Shown piece after piece: positions 23,144 through 34,964 of a stretch of DNA of 64,000 nt. Source of the stretch: Liquidambar formosana (Eukaryota > Streptophyta > Magnoliopsida > Saxifragales > Altingiaceae). The notes under the pieces are model-generated. The model did not search any database. It was not told the DNA's origin and saw only the letters and a list, made by a program, of their open reading frames with translations. Positions within the stretch are counted from its first letter, which is position 1. Each line of letters begins with the position of its first letter. The translations under genes and the position numbers were made by a program. The stretch is from positions 16,053,962 to 16,117,961 of the forward strand of contig CM077826.1 in assembly GCA_039720395.1 (NCBI GenBank), written 5' to 3'.

Positions 23144-24456
23144 ATTGTGAGATAGAGTGACGAGGGGGTTTGTTTTTGTTTTTGTTTTTTTAGCTCAGAT
23201 CTCAGATCTCAGAGTATAGAAAGGATGTGGGGTTGGGTTTTGATCCCAACCGTCCACTTTCCACCTCACACAACCTGCTTATTTATGTCTACCTATTGCT
23301 TTTTCTTGGTTACCCATTTTCCTTTGTGGCTCATGTAGTTACCTGGTTGTGTTTTATTAACCTTTTATTTTATTTTATTTATTTTTATAGAATGTTTTAT
23401 TAACTTTATACTATAAATAAATAATGATGGAGCCTCTCTCTCCATTGATATGTTTACACAATTACATATACTCATGTAGTTGTGTTTTAATAAAAAATGC
23501 TCATGGAGACATGGATTACGCTTCAGGCTACCAATAATTTTTTTAAAAAAAAAAATTATAATTTTTAAAAAATACAGTAAGAAAAAATATAAAAAAGAAA
23601 ATACTATCCCTTTTTAAGATTTTATTATATTCTTTGTGTTTTTATCATATTGTTTTATTTGTTTTCAACAAAAAAATTAAATGGGTTCAAACTACTAAAT
23701 TCAGGGCCGGTCCTAAAGGTAGACCAAGGTTGCAACCATGTAGGGTCCCTAATTTTTAGTGGAAAATGATGGCCTCCAATCAATGGTAATCCTTGTGGTA
23801 GGTAAAAAATAAAGCATATTTTTTTTAACACTTAAATTAATGAGAGCCCAAAACCAAATGTAAGGCCAAAACCAAGTCCACAACTCAAAAGCCAAAGGGT
23901 CTACTTAAATTATATATGAGACTTGTTTCTTTTTTTTTTTTTTTTTTTGCTACAATCAACATGGGTGGATTCTCTTGTGGCCTTTAATCATCCAGTGGAT
24001 GTAAATTGCCACCATGCTAGGAGGGTTTCCACTAGATGATGGGCTTAAAATCTACTTCTAAATGGACATTATCAGAATTCAAATTATTTCTTAGTTCATT
24101 CTTTTCATCAATTGACAAAGAAGTAATAAAAGTAGACTCAGACTTCACTTCTCTGAAGAAAAAAAGAAAAAAAAGAAAAAAAAAGGACTCAGATTTTACT
24201 TGAGACCCTAAAACAGGGCTGATCTCATATAGCTGATTATTTGGACTGGATACATCAAGTACAATATCCATGTTTGGACTTTAACTCTTTATAAAATTTT
24301 CTTGTGAGCTATCGTAGATATTTATGGAGTAAGCAGTGATCTTACCCATGTTGTAAGAGATTAGTCAGATTAAAGATTAACATGCATGTTAATTTTTAAA
24401 ACATTAAATCATTTTGTTACTAGATAAAAATTCACGTGCAACGCATGTGTGTAATA
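21737..24456. other. Intergenic with microsatellites
   Basis: No gene is supported. Contents: (AT)n at 21872-21911 and 22048-22073; two related segments beginning GAAAAACTTTTGA (22089 and 22364); GA-rich DNA 22980-23145 ending in (GA)n; A/T homopolymers. The minus-strand frame at 22717-23058 is low-complexity and CT-rich, so not credible as protein. Confidence 0.55.
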
Positions 24457-24460
24457 TCAA

Positions 24461-24497
<37 letters not shown>

Positions 24498-26597
24498 TAT
24501 ATATATGTAATATATATATATATAGATATATAAATGTTGGTGGCTTATTGTCTTGTTGGGTTTGATGGTGAAGTTGTAGAGATGGGTAGTGGCGAAAAAT
24601 GGCACTGGTTAATGGGGCAATGCAATCAATATTGATGATGGTAGCATGGAAGTTGGCCAAAAATAGTGAAAATGATAGTTGAACTTACATAGAGAGAAGG
24701 ATAAGAGACGAGAAAGGCTTTGGATAAGAAAATGTAAATGGGAGTGGAATATGGGGTGTTTTGGTCTTACAAAAAACGCAAATTTGAGAGAAGATTATTA
24801 TTACGTCACAAGCATATGGATTTTTTCCTTTTAAAAGCTTGTACATGTGGCGGCTATATAATATGCCACATCGTGGAAGAGCCTCCGATGAAAGGAGCCA
24901 TTGTCCCTTTCCCCATGTCCGAATGTCCCACTTTTTAATCATCCTTTTCCCATGTCCGAGCAAGGTTTGGCTTGACTAGAACCGCGTGGAAAAAACGTAA
25001 TCCTTTAATATATCCATTATTATACTATAGAAGAGAGTTTTTGGTTGACATCAACATCTTGCTTATGTGTTTCATTGATAAAATTTTCCTCTAAATTTTA
25101 TTTTCCTCTTTCTCTTTAGCCTCACAAATGGCCTCACAAATGATGTTAGCAACTATTCATAAATAAGTAATTTTTTTTTCTTCCCTCCCCCTAACTGTAT
25201 AATCTTCCATCTTTTTCTACTTTTTTCTCATCCTTTTCCATACACCTTCCTTCTTCCTCTACTTTTTCTTTATCCCTTCTTTTATTATTTAGTATAAGTT
25301 TTCTATTACTTTTTGAAGGAAGATACTGACTAGATAAGCAATTATTTAGTATGAGTTTTCTATTGCTAATTTTTTAAATAACCAGTTAGTAACTAGATAA
25401 ACAATGAGTAATCATGGGATCCTGTAAAATCATTTTTGTATTAGTTATCAAAATAAGTTCATAACACTTTTGTCAGGACATATAAAAGGAGAATTTTGAG
25501 TGTTTGGTTTGTTATAGATAAGCAATTGTTTTATTTGGTAAGTTTTTAATCGTATTTGGCAATATATTCAATCAAGAATTAAATATTTTTTCCAGTAGTT
25601 TCCTGATTTGATTTATACTTTTCTAAATTTTGTCTTCAATTAATCAGGTTATTCCATTTTTTTTTTCTTTTTTGGGGAGCTATAAAGAAGCTGAACATAA
25701 GTAACAACCCTTAACTGTCCAAAGCAACTAATGGGAAGATAGACATACACTACTTGATAAGTAGAGATGCAAAGAGTTAAATCATACATAAAAACATATT
25801 GGTCTAAACTCTGAATCACTAAGCTATTTATTGGCTTTATATTCATTTGTGATTTTCGTGCATCACATGAGTTTATACTAATGTGTGTATATATATATAT
25901 ATATATATAAAATGGACGAGAAGAAGATGCACTACTCCGTTCGTGATTGGTCCGGTGCGATGCGAATTACTCGAAACCGCGAAACATTTTTCGCAAGCTT
26001 TCTATCTCATTAATAATATTATTATTATTATTACATAGGAAGGCCTTTTTTCCTAAGGGCCCAAAATGTACTTCCTCTGACAAATACCCATTCATCAGCA
26101 TCTCTCTCAACCATCTCCTCCCCCTCTTCTCTCTCCACCCGTATACCTTAATCATCACCCAAACATTCAAATCTTTTTCATGCCAAAACTTTGAAGGTTT
26201 ATCTCTTCCAGAGAAGACGAGCCCCTCAGATCTGCTTCTTTCCTTTTTTTTTTTTTTTTTTTTTTTATTATTATTTTTTTTTTACCTCTTTTGCTCTGTT
26301 ATGATTTTGAAGTAGTGAAGATGGGTTGAACCCAAAAAAAAAAAAAAAAAAAGAAAAGAAAAAGAAAAAAAAATGAGAAAGAAAAAAGAAACAAGAAAAA
26401 ACAGAAGCTGGAGAGTTTCGGAAGGATGGAGCAGCTGGGCGTGGTTGAATATGGCTACTGTGGAGTGCTAGAGCATCCGTTGGTTGAATTTTCTCATACT
26501 CTAAACCAAACCTTGATTGCTCAAAGAATACAAACCCATCACTAAACAATCTTTCTTCTTCCTTTTTTTTTTCTCCGTTTGGAATCTTTTACAAATC
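24457..26597. other. Intergenic and 5' flank of the CC gene
   Basis: (AT)n at 24462-24494 and 25889-25909, T-runs near 26243-26280, A-runs near 26333-26375. Positions 26090-26230 are CT-rich and may be leader sequence, but no start or splice model is supported. Confidence 0.5.
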
Positions 26598-27305
26598 ATG
26601 GGTATTACATTCTCAACCTCCATCAGTGATCTGCTCACAAGCTGCTTGGGTTTCCTGGCTAAACCAACACAGTATATATGTGGACTTGAAGGAAATCTTG
26701 ATGCTTTGCAGAGCTCATTGGAAAAGCTAAGTAATTTAAAGCTCGAAATTATGGAGAGGATCAACATCGCAGTTGAGAGACGACAAACGAATTCGAAGCA
26801 GCTGGAGGAAATACAAGAGTGGCTTTTAAATGTGGAAGTTATGGAGGCTGTGGTCAATGAACTGATAAACGATGGTACTCGAGAGATTGAGAAAAGATGT
26901 CTAAGTGGCTGCTGTCCCAGGGATTCAAGTGGTTGCTCTCTCAAGAATTGCACATCTATTTACAAATTGGGGAAGAATGTGGTCAAAAGGATGGAGGATT
27001 TGGATACTCTGTATGAACAAGGTCAACGTTTCAGAGTGGTGGCTGAGAGGCTTGCTCTGACACCAGATGATGAAAGGCCTAGCGAACCAACCGTGGTCAT
27101 GAAAGAAGATAGAATTTCGGATATGGTGAGTGGCAGGCCACCTTCAAAGCTAATGGATGAAAAACCTAGCGAACTTTTCGTCGAACCAACCGTGGGCTCG
27201 AAACAAGGTGGACTTTTGGAAGTGCTACCTTCAGTTCCATTGGATGAGCCTACTGAACCAACCGTCGACTTGGAAGAAGGTAGGCTTTTCGAAGTGGTGG
27301 TCTAG
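26598..27305 (+). CDS. NLR coiled-coil-only fragment (RPS5/RPS2-like)
   Basis: The ATG opens a 235-aa frame ending in TAG. It begins MGITFSTSISDLLTSC, then LEGNLDALQSSLEKLSNLK and IQEWLLNVE, then CCPRDSSGCSLKNCTSIYKLG, and VVAERLAL. This is the order of the CC domain of RPS5/RPS2-type resistance proteins. The family then has a linker ERPxEPTV followed by the NB-ARC. Here the linker unit recurs three times (DERPSEPTV, SELFVEPTV, DEPTEPTV) and the frame ends with no P-loop. Upstream (26560-26597) there is no in-frame need for an earlier start. It may be a truncated decoy-like protein or simply the front of a broken gene. Confidence 0.7.
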   Translation: MGITFSTSISDLLTSCLGFLAKPTQYICGLEGNLDALQSSLEKLSNLKLEIMERINIAVERRQTNSKQLEEIQEWLLNVEVMEAVVNELINDGTREIEKRCLSGCCPRDSSGCSLKNCTSIYKLGKNVVKRMEDLDTLYEQGQRFRVVAERLALTPDDERPSEPTVVMKEDRISDMVSGRPPSKLMDEKPSELFVEPTVGSKQGGLLEVLPSVPLDEPTEPTVDLEEGRLFEVVV

Positions 27306-28237
27306 ACACCCTATTTTCATACCTTATTTTCCTCAGGAATATCAGGTGCATCGATTGAACTCTAACTTTACTCAAGATGATTTGTTTTGCTTAGAACATG
27401 CTATGTGTGCGTTGCTATGTTGCTTGATTTGAGTTTGGGAGGGTCCTAGATGCCAAATGAAGCATAGTGCCCTTTAGGGGCATTTTGGTCAAGATGATGT
27501 TTTCAAGGTTCGTTAAGCTTCCGTATTTTTGAGGTCCCCTGAGCTTTCACATGATGTTTCAAAGCTTTTAGTGAGTGTTGGCAAGTTTTGGAGCTTAAAC
27601 GTTCTGTCATTTCACATGTTGAACTCCCATTAGACCTCTGATTCTCACCCAACTCCTTTTCTTTCTTTTTTTTTCCTTAACGATCGTATGGATTGACGAT
27701 GCTATTTGTAGGCTCATTTCAATATTGGATAGCTTTGAGATTATTTTGGCTCAAGGCAGTTCAATGAGGCTAATTGACCTGTTTTATGGGTTTCCCAAAA
27801 ATTGACCTATCGATCATTTCACTCCCAATTTTGGTTTTGATGATTCCATTTGAGTCCATTGTTTTGAAACATGTTTTGGAACATTTTTCTTAGAAAATTG
27901 CCTCTCTCAGAAGGTAAAACAGTATTTTCCTCAAAATTGCATTTTGATCCCCTGGGTGGCTGATTTTCTTTCAAACCTTTGCCAAATGACCATAGTTGAA
28001 ATTTTTTGACCCTAATAAGATGTCCCAAGATAGGATTTTGAATTAGAAACGTTTTGTGTTGGTTTGCCACTTGCTTTAATACCTTCGAGTGCTGGCCGAG
28101 CCATGGCTTGCAAAAAACAATCCCAAGAATTGTGTCATGAAGGATAAGTTTTAAAAACTTTCCTACAGAGTTTTCAGGTATGGGTAAGGAAATGTTTTCT
28201 TTTTTAAAGTGCAGTTCACCAGTGAAAATGAAAGATA
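27306..28237. other. DNA in place of the NB-ARC
   Basis: Between the CC frame and the MHD/LRR remnant I find no P-loop, RNBS or GLPL motif in any frame. The sequence is unique, with no visible TE ends. Confidence 0.45.
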
Positions 28238-28239
28238 TT

Positions 28240-28800
28240 GTTTTCTTCAAGCGATGAAGTTAAGATGCTTGATGTGATCTGCAACATGGCGTTGCGAATA
28301 ACTTTTGAATTTGAAGAGGCAAATGACATGTTTTTGGCGCAAGCCAAAGTTGGTTTTAAAAAGGCACCAGAAGTTGGAAAATGGAATGAAGTAGAAAGGA
28401 TGTCCTTAATGTACAATCATATTGAGAAACTGGTAGAAAAACAATCTAGCAATCTCTTCACTCTGATTCTTAATAATAATAATTTGAAGATGATCACATT
28501 TGGCTTCTTCCAAAATATGTGCAATGTAAGGGTTGCAGCGGATTTTTTAAATTGGTGTCAATACGATATCTCAAAAACTTGCACGTCTGTTGAACGTACA
28601 TGTTTGAATGTGGTTCATCCCATGTTGTAGTGGAAGATAGTGTTTTGTTTGGTGGATTTGAGACATTGGTAAAGGAACTGAAGCGTTTGAAAAACTTGCA
28701 TCATTTAAGTGTTCCCATAAGACGTGTCTTTATTTTCTTACGTCTTTTAAGCTCTCTGAAGTTACCAAGCTGCACCGGACATCTATCACTTTTTTTTTAA
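28240..28800 (+). pseudogene. NLR MHD-LRR remnant (copy 2)
   Basis: The frame from 28238 reads VKMLDVICNMALRI, the place of the NB-ARC MHD motif (usually VKMHDVIRDMAL); His is replaced by Leu. FLAQAKVGFKKAPEVGKWNE and VERMSLMYNHIEKLVEK follow, then LILNNNNLKMITFGFF, which is the first LRRs. Relative to copy 1 (121-300) about 140 bp is missing between ATCTCA and AAAACTTGCACG. The 3' end is cut by a LINE piece. With the upstream CC frame this was probably one CC-NB-LRR gene. Confidence 0.75.
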
Positions 28801-29045
28801 TCAAGTAAATAGTGTATTGTATTAATAACAAAGGGCAATGCCCAAGTACACCAGACATATACAAGAGCAAATCTCTAAGGCACAAAAAATCCATTTTATA
28901 ACTTGAGGGAATCTAAGAAGAGAACAAAAGAAGTTTTACTAATCTTAGCATAGCAGGAGTACCACAAAAAAAGGATCTTTAGTAAAACTGGATTTGAGAT
29001 CGATGATGGACTTATTAATCCCTTCAAAAGTCCTACGGTTCCTCA
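28788..29045 (-). mobile_element. LINE 3' fragment, antisense
   Basis: Copy 1 lacks this stretch. It starts with a T-run (28790-28798), then AATCAAGTAAATAGTG and ACAAAGGGCAATGCCCAAGTACAC. Read on the minus strand this is a LINE-like 3' end (...TACTTGGGCATTGCCC...) with a poly-A tail. It is 5' truncated. Some copy 1 bases (about 505-560) are missing at the site, so a target deletion is likely. Confidence 0.55.
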
Positions 29046-29240
29046 GCTTAAAATCGGAGATCAGAAGCCACCCCTTCTTCCACAGCCTTTGGTCTCTATG
29101 CATAGAATCTCAATGGCTGCGATGTGTTACCCATTATTTATAGTTACATGGATTTTGTGATCTTAATTGAAAGTCTGCTCTCTCTCTCTCTCTCTCTCAG
29201 TCTACGTGCTGGTTTTGCACATTTATTTCAATGGTTTAAT

Positions 29241-29454
29241 AGAAAAATTGAGATATTGTATTTTTTTATTTCCTTTTTGAAGGGGGCGATCCTGCTCACT
29301 TTTTTCACCAGACACCTCTTGATGATTTTTTGGACAGCTTGATTCTTTAGGCCTTTCCTTTTTTTCTTTTTTCCTTTCCTTTTGGTATACACCCTGTATA
29401 ACTGTCATTTGCCTTCGCCTGATCAAATAGAATTTACACTTACCTTTATCAAAA
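29241..29454 (+). mobile_element. LINE 3' fragment, sense
   Basis: Inserted relative to copy 1 (junction near 768-770). Ends TGGTATACACCCTGTATAAC, then CATTTGCCTTCGCCTG and TTTACACTTACCTTTATCAAAAA, similar in layout to plant L1 3' ends. No clear target duplication was found. Confidence 0.5.
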
Positions 29455-29846
29455 AGGTTTTGTACCTAACCACACCACAAACAGCCACCTTTTTTGTGGT
29501 GGTCTAGGCTTCTTTACTTTTTTTCAATCTTAATTGAAGTTCTTGGTATCTTGGTCATTCTACTCTTCCTAAGCTCTTCGCGATCAGTTTCTCTTTCAAT
29601 GTGTGTTTGTATTCCTAATTAATTGTTTGAAGGATTTTTTTTTTTTTTTTTTTAATGGGTTTTCATAATGACTCTTCTTTTCCTTATATTCCCCATTTTA
29701 TTTGGAACTGAATTTCTAGTTATTTCTCTTATGATGTGTGTGGTGGTTCACCGGTTCTGCTTGAACTTTTTCCTTTTAAGTTGTTCTTTTATCTCCACTT
29801 TATCTGATTTTGGTTTTTTGGTTTTTGATAAATGGCAGATACCATC

Positions 29847-31955
29847 ATGAGTTTCTCACAGGACATGGATGATGAATATATAAGACTTATTCGATGCTTG
29901 AATGCACCAACGTAGTTTATTCTCTCTCCTTATCTGAAAGTCACCTTATGTCTGTTTCAAAGTAGTATGTGAGATTTACACCTATTTGTTTACTTATCCT
30001 GTTCTCAGGTTTCAAATTGATAATGAAACCTGCAAGAATGAAATGATTATATGGGTATGTATTCTTTTGTTTTCTTCCCTTTTGTGTACTCTTAACCATC
30101 ATCATTGGATTTTTCTTCTCTCTAAACTTTCTGGTACTTGCTTCCATTTTATGATGCGGGTAGCCAGTGCAAACAAACATCACATACTTGTGGAAGTTGT
30201 ACAACTGCTTGCTGATCTCAACCTTATTATTACTAAAGCTAAAATATCTTCTGGTGCTGGATGGTTCACGGATGGTAAGATTTTTCTTTCTCCCCTTCCC
30301 TGGAACATTTTTTTATTTTTTCACTATAAAGTTATTTTCCTAATCTTGATAAGATGTAATTGATTTTGTCACCAGTATTTATTGTTACCGATCAAGATGG
30401 AAACAAGATTACAGATGGATTGATTTTAGAATGTATTAGAGAGGTAAGTCGTATTCTATGTTGCTCTTGTTGTAGTTGTTGTTGTTGTTGTTGTTTTTTT
30501 CCCCTCTTTTTCTCTGCTTTTTTGTACATACCCACCTGAGTCCATGAATTCTTCTTTAGTCACTCGAGCCAGATTCATGGTTTTTATCATCATTGAGAGA
30601 TTCTGAGAACGTTAAACCATCAATGGACCAAACTTCAATCGAGTTTACCGGATATGACCGACCAGGTCTACTGTCTGAAGTTAGTGCTGTCCTCACCAAC
30701 ATCAAGTGCAATATTGTAAATGCTGAAGTGTGGACGTACAACACATGGGCTACTGCAGTTATGCAGATAACCGATGAGGAAACGGGGTCTGCAATAACCA
30801 ACTCCAAGAGGCTTTCTAAGATTAAGCAACATTTATGCAATGTTATTAACAATAGCAACAAATCAAGGGCAGCAAAGACTGTGGTAGCAGATGGTTTCAC
30901 TCACACTGGGAGAAGGCTTCACTAGATGATGTCTTCTGATTGTGATTATGAACGAGCAGACGTTGTTGGCTTGGATGAGAAGCAAAAGCCAAAGGTGAAT
31001 GTCGTTGATGACAAAGACTATTTGGTGGTTACTATACAGAGTAAGGATAGGCCAAAACTTCTCTTTGATACGGTTTGCGCTTTCACAGACATGCAATATG
31101 TGGTTTATCAAGCAAATGTATATAAAGATTCTGAAGGTCGAAGCTTATCAGGTATATCAATCATTTGTTTTTTTCATATAGATAGAAGATATACATGTGT
31201 TTTGGGGGTTGGAGGGTGGATGAACTTGAAGGGGCTTCATTAATTTTGCCTGATTATTTAGTCTGAAATACTTTTCTGGATGCTTTTGAAGGAATACCAT
31301 ATTAGGCTCATAGATGGGTCCCCTGTGAAATCAGATACAGGGAGACAAAAATTGATCAGATGTCTTGAATCAGCTATTGAGAGAAGAGTATCTGAGGTAA
31401 GGGCACTGTCACATATCAGAAATTGTGCTTGAGTGCTTTAGTTTTGTTTTTTAAATTTGTCAAATGTTTTACCATATTGGTGCATTTGACAACATGGACA
31501 AGTTGTGTCATAGCTTGAAAATCAGATTTATTTGAGCTTCCATACCTATGCACATCCAGCTACTTAGATCACATTTTCTGTCTTCTATTTGCTTGTTTTT
31601 GTGTTTGAGGTTATAAAACAAAAGTTCTCACATCTTTTAATTGATGTTTTTTCTGTTCCTTATATGAGAGAGGCTCCATACATTATTTAGACAATTCACT
31701 TTGTTGTTTCCTATACAGGGAGTGAAACTAGAATTAAGCGCTACTGACAGAGTTGGGCCGCTATATGATGTCACTCGAATCTTCCGAGAAAATAATCTCA
31801 CTATCACCAGATCAGAAGTGAGAACCAGAGCAGGCAAAGCAGTTGATACATTCTATGTTCCTGATGCATCAGGGCATCCTGTCGATGAGAGGACCATAGA
31901 TTCCATTCGGCAAGCAATTGGCCAGGCTATACTCCATGTGAATGGCTTGTCCTGA
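29847..31955 (+). pseudogene. ACR4-like gene copy 2 (inactivated)
   Basis: All seven exons are present by alignment to copy 1: 29847-29911, 30009-30054, 30160-30274, 30376-30443, 30560-31151, 31292-31396 and 31719-31955. Three lesions are visible. The intron 2 acceptor TAG of copy 1 is CGG here (30157-30159). CAG is TAG at 30923-30925, within exon 5. Exon 5 also lacks two bases near 31137-31141, shifting the frame before ACT3 ends. ACT3 keeps the consensus KDRPKLLFD and ACT1 keeps VTDQDGNK, so this copy was conserved until recently. Exon 7 is intact and ends at the same stop as copy 1. Confidence 0.88.
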
Positions 31956-31992
31956 AAGGCTAAAACCAGTTCCTCAAGAATCTCCAACCACT

Positions 31993-32712
31993 TGGTACCC
32001 TCCTCCCCCAACTTGGATTAAAATCAATACTGATGGGTTGGCGCAAGGTAATCCGGGTCCTGCAGTAGCCGCAGGAATCTTTCATTCTTGTCGTGGATTT
32101 GTTAAAGGTGGTTTTACTTCTAATTTGGGGGTCCAAACAGCATTTTATGCAGAGCTTCTAGCTGCTTTGATTGGCATTGAGTATGCATGGCGTAATGGTT
32201 GGCATAAACTTTGGTTGGAATCAGACTCTGCAACAGTTGTTCATTGTCTTCAAAATCTATCCTATATTCCTCCTTGGAGCTTACGAACCCAATGGCTTAA
32301 TTGTCAAGTTTACTTGAAATCTATGGACTTTCAATGTTCTCATATCTTTAGAGAAGGCAATTGCGTTGCGGACAAATGTGCAAATCTCGGGATTTATTAT
32401 TCTGGCTTCCAGTGGTGGTGGACTGCACCACAAGAGCTTTCCTCATTTCTATGTAGAGATATGTATAATCTTCCTTATTATAGGTTTAAAGCATAGTTTG
32501 GCTTCGTTCTACTACCTGGATAGTGACATTTATAAGTCACCTACACCAGTTTTCTTTGTCTTTTCCTATTGTATTCATTTTTCTTCATTTAATAATATGT
32601 AGGGCCTTGAGCACATGATGATGCCGAAGGCCAGGGGGTGTCAACCTAGTTGGGATTCCTTGACTCTCCCTGATGCTTAAGGACCTTTTTGGAAAAAAAA
32701 AAAAAAAAAAAA
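31993..32712 (+). mobile_element. 5'-truncated LINE with RNase H domain
   Basis: A 720-bp insertion just after the ACR pseudogene stop. It ends in a ~20-base A-tail (32692-32712). The 17-bp target duplication AAGAATCTCCAACCACT is perfect (31976-31992 and 32713-32729). The empty site is present in copy 1 at 3262-3278. The encoded end of ORF2 is an RNase H domain with IKINTDGLAQGNPGPAVAAG, YAELLAALIGIEYA, LWLESDSATVV and REGNCVADKCANLG, so the acidic residues D, E, D are kept. The 3' UTR has GGGGGTGTCAACCTAGTTGG. Confidence 0.92.
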
Positions 32713-34399
32713 AAGAATCTCCAACCACTAACTTTGGTTATTCGGGTTTGGTCCTACTCTGGAGGAACTGATTATATAGCTCACTTCCCATGTCCATCGA
32801 AACCCCCTCAACTGCAAATTCCATTACAGACCTTGGCCTTTTCGGCGAACGTGTGAATTAAATTTAGAAACACAGCCGTTTACCAGATGAGATAAAGAAT
32901 TCCATATAGAGAAGTGAAGTGCTTGTAAATCCATCTCATTTTCCCTTGTTTTTTATTTTTTATTTTATTTTAATCCTTGTTAGTTTCTATTGATCCAACC
33001 CCACATTGGAGTTTGAAGACATGATAGCAAAGAAGGAACATAGAAATATCTGAATTGTGTAATAACAGTGAAACATAAACAATTTTAAAGGTGATACAGT
33101 TTTTTCACTCTATATATTTTACAAATTTCATCTCATTTGCTAGCATCATTACACTCAAATGTCTCTTATTATTATTATTCATTTCAAGAAGCTGTTGCTC
33201 TAAAATTTTGTGATGTGTGGCAAAGTCTAGAAACTGTGTTTAACACTAGTCTTGTGTTCGGTCCTATGGTGCATGCTGGCAAATTATACCAAAAGACTTG
33301 GGTTGTAATTTTTAGCCGATACAGTACCTCTCGGAAGAAAATTTAAATGGCCTGAGTTGCGAAAGAGAGAGAGGAGAATTAAAGAGAGAAGTTAGGTTTA
33401 GAGTACCTGCCAGTAGAAGTTAGGTTTTCAGTAGCTGTGGGGAGAGAGAGTCTGAGCAGAGGATTTTAGGAGGAGAGAAACAGGGAAAAGGCCCATTTGG
33501 GTTGTGTGGACTTTTTGAGCCCGGGATTTGCGGAAAGGCTTGCTCGGTTCTGTTCCCCAAACGATATGTACGTCTCCTTTAGAGTCTCAAAGAATTAGAA
33601 ACGCTATTTTGAAAAAAATAAAAAGTTCCAATGATACCTCGTGTATTTATTCTTACATTCATTGATATCTGTAAGTAATAATAATAATATTTCAGTAATC
33701 TAATTGTCGTAGCAAGAGAAAATCTCGCATGTAATAATGACATAGTTGATGTGGTATTATGGGCCAATGAGAGGTAAGCAAAATAAGATTGTTAGAATAC
33801 TTTTTAACCCATAATCTCACTTTGCTTGGCTCTTATTGACTCGTGATATCATGTGACTGTATCATAGTTACATGGAAGACTCACTCTTTTAGTAGATATT
33901 TTTTATACGCATCATGTATGTTAAACTTTAAGTAAATAGGAGCTTAAAAGTTGTATAATTCGTAAGGTGTCTTAAATTATAGTTTTATAGGTTTTCTTAA
34001 TGTGTACGCTAAGAACACAAGTTAAGTTGTAATTAATTACCTAATCATTGTATGAGAAATGATAAAAATATTTATAAAATTGTAAAAGTTGCTTAGAAAA
34101 ATATGAAAATGCTTGGAAAAAATTATTAATACATTTATTTATGCAATTGATTGAATCATTAATTACAGCTTAATATGTGCCTGACACATGTTAAAAAAAC
34201 CCTAATTTTATTTAGGGTAAATTGCAGATAACCCATGGCTTTGATCCTTTACTCAACCACAAGTTTCCGATAAAACAATATAGTGCATTGGAAAAGTCAT
34301 GAGAATCTAAAGAGCATGATTATCTGCTCCGGTGACTTCTTCTATTTCCACTTTAATACTTTGTGTTTAGTCCATTTCAATCCCCTAGTAACATAAAGT

Positions 34400-34640
34400 A
34401 CTGTTATGTTGGGTTGCTGCAGCTTTGTGGCGCATTGCAGAAGGAGAAAGTTCCAATGCTGTAACAGAATTGAAGCACGATGGAGTGTACACTTTTTCAT
34501 TGAAGGCAATAGTAGGAATCAAGCAGCAGTATGTAGTGGTGGCTTAATTGGCAAATTCTCTGATAGCTCTAGATGCCTTTTGAACAAAAGGAAGTTGCAA
34601 TTCCTATTATGAGCAATGCGCAGTAATTCTGCTAATGGAC
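34400..34640 (+). pseudogene. Unrecognised coding relic (copy b)
   Basis: Matches 5170-5400 closely (WRIAEGESSNAVTELKHDG; VYTFSLKAIVGIKQQYVVV) and shares its stop after VVA. One T of the TTTTT run is missing near 34579, so the frame shifts. The family is unknown. Confidence 0.4.
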
Positions 34641-34646
34641 AAGATG

Positions 34647-34686
<40 letters not shown>

Positions 34687-34964
34687 TTTCCGAATTGAAT
34701 CTTTCTTCCACATATATTGATCGATCACCATCAATCAATATTTTTTCTACCAAGTGATTATGACATATTCACTGGATGACCTAATTTTTCGCAACCAAAA
34801 TGCAGAGCAATCCTGTGGAGGGTTTCAAAATTAAAACATCATATCAAACGAGCGTCGAAAGCATCATGACAAGTTATCATACCTAGTCAGGGCTGTAGGA
34901 CCTGAATTAGTCAATATTGAATATCTTTTTTATTTAATATCTTTGGAAGTCAATAAATAGATTT

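Larger units (their letters stand above)
28465..34964 (+). repeat. Segmental duplication, copy 2
   Basis: Colinear with 1-5765: LRR remnant, ACR pseudogene, 3' flank. Differences include the LRR deletion, LINE-like insertions (28788-29045, 29241-29454, 31993-32712), absence of the copy 1 SINE, and an expanded (AT)n at 34649-34684. The match ends at about 34964 in GGAAGTCAATAAATAGATTT. Confidence 0.9.

Noticed and set aside
23702..24225. Possible hAT element from CAGGGCCGGTCC to CAGGGCTGATC
   Set aside because: The two ends are direct, not inverted, and no 8-bp TSD was found.
31942..32496. 184-aa frame as a host RNase H gene
   Set aside because: The first codons belong to the ACR exon 7 region; the rest is the LINE insertion bounded by the TSD.
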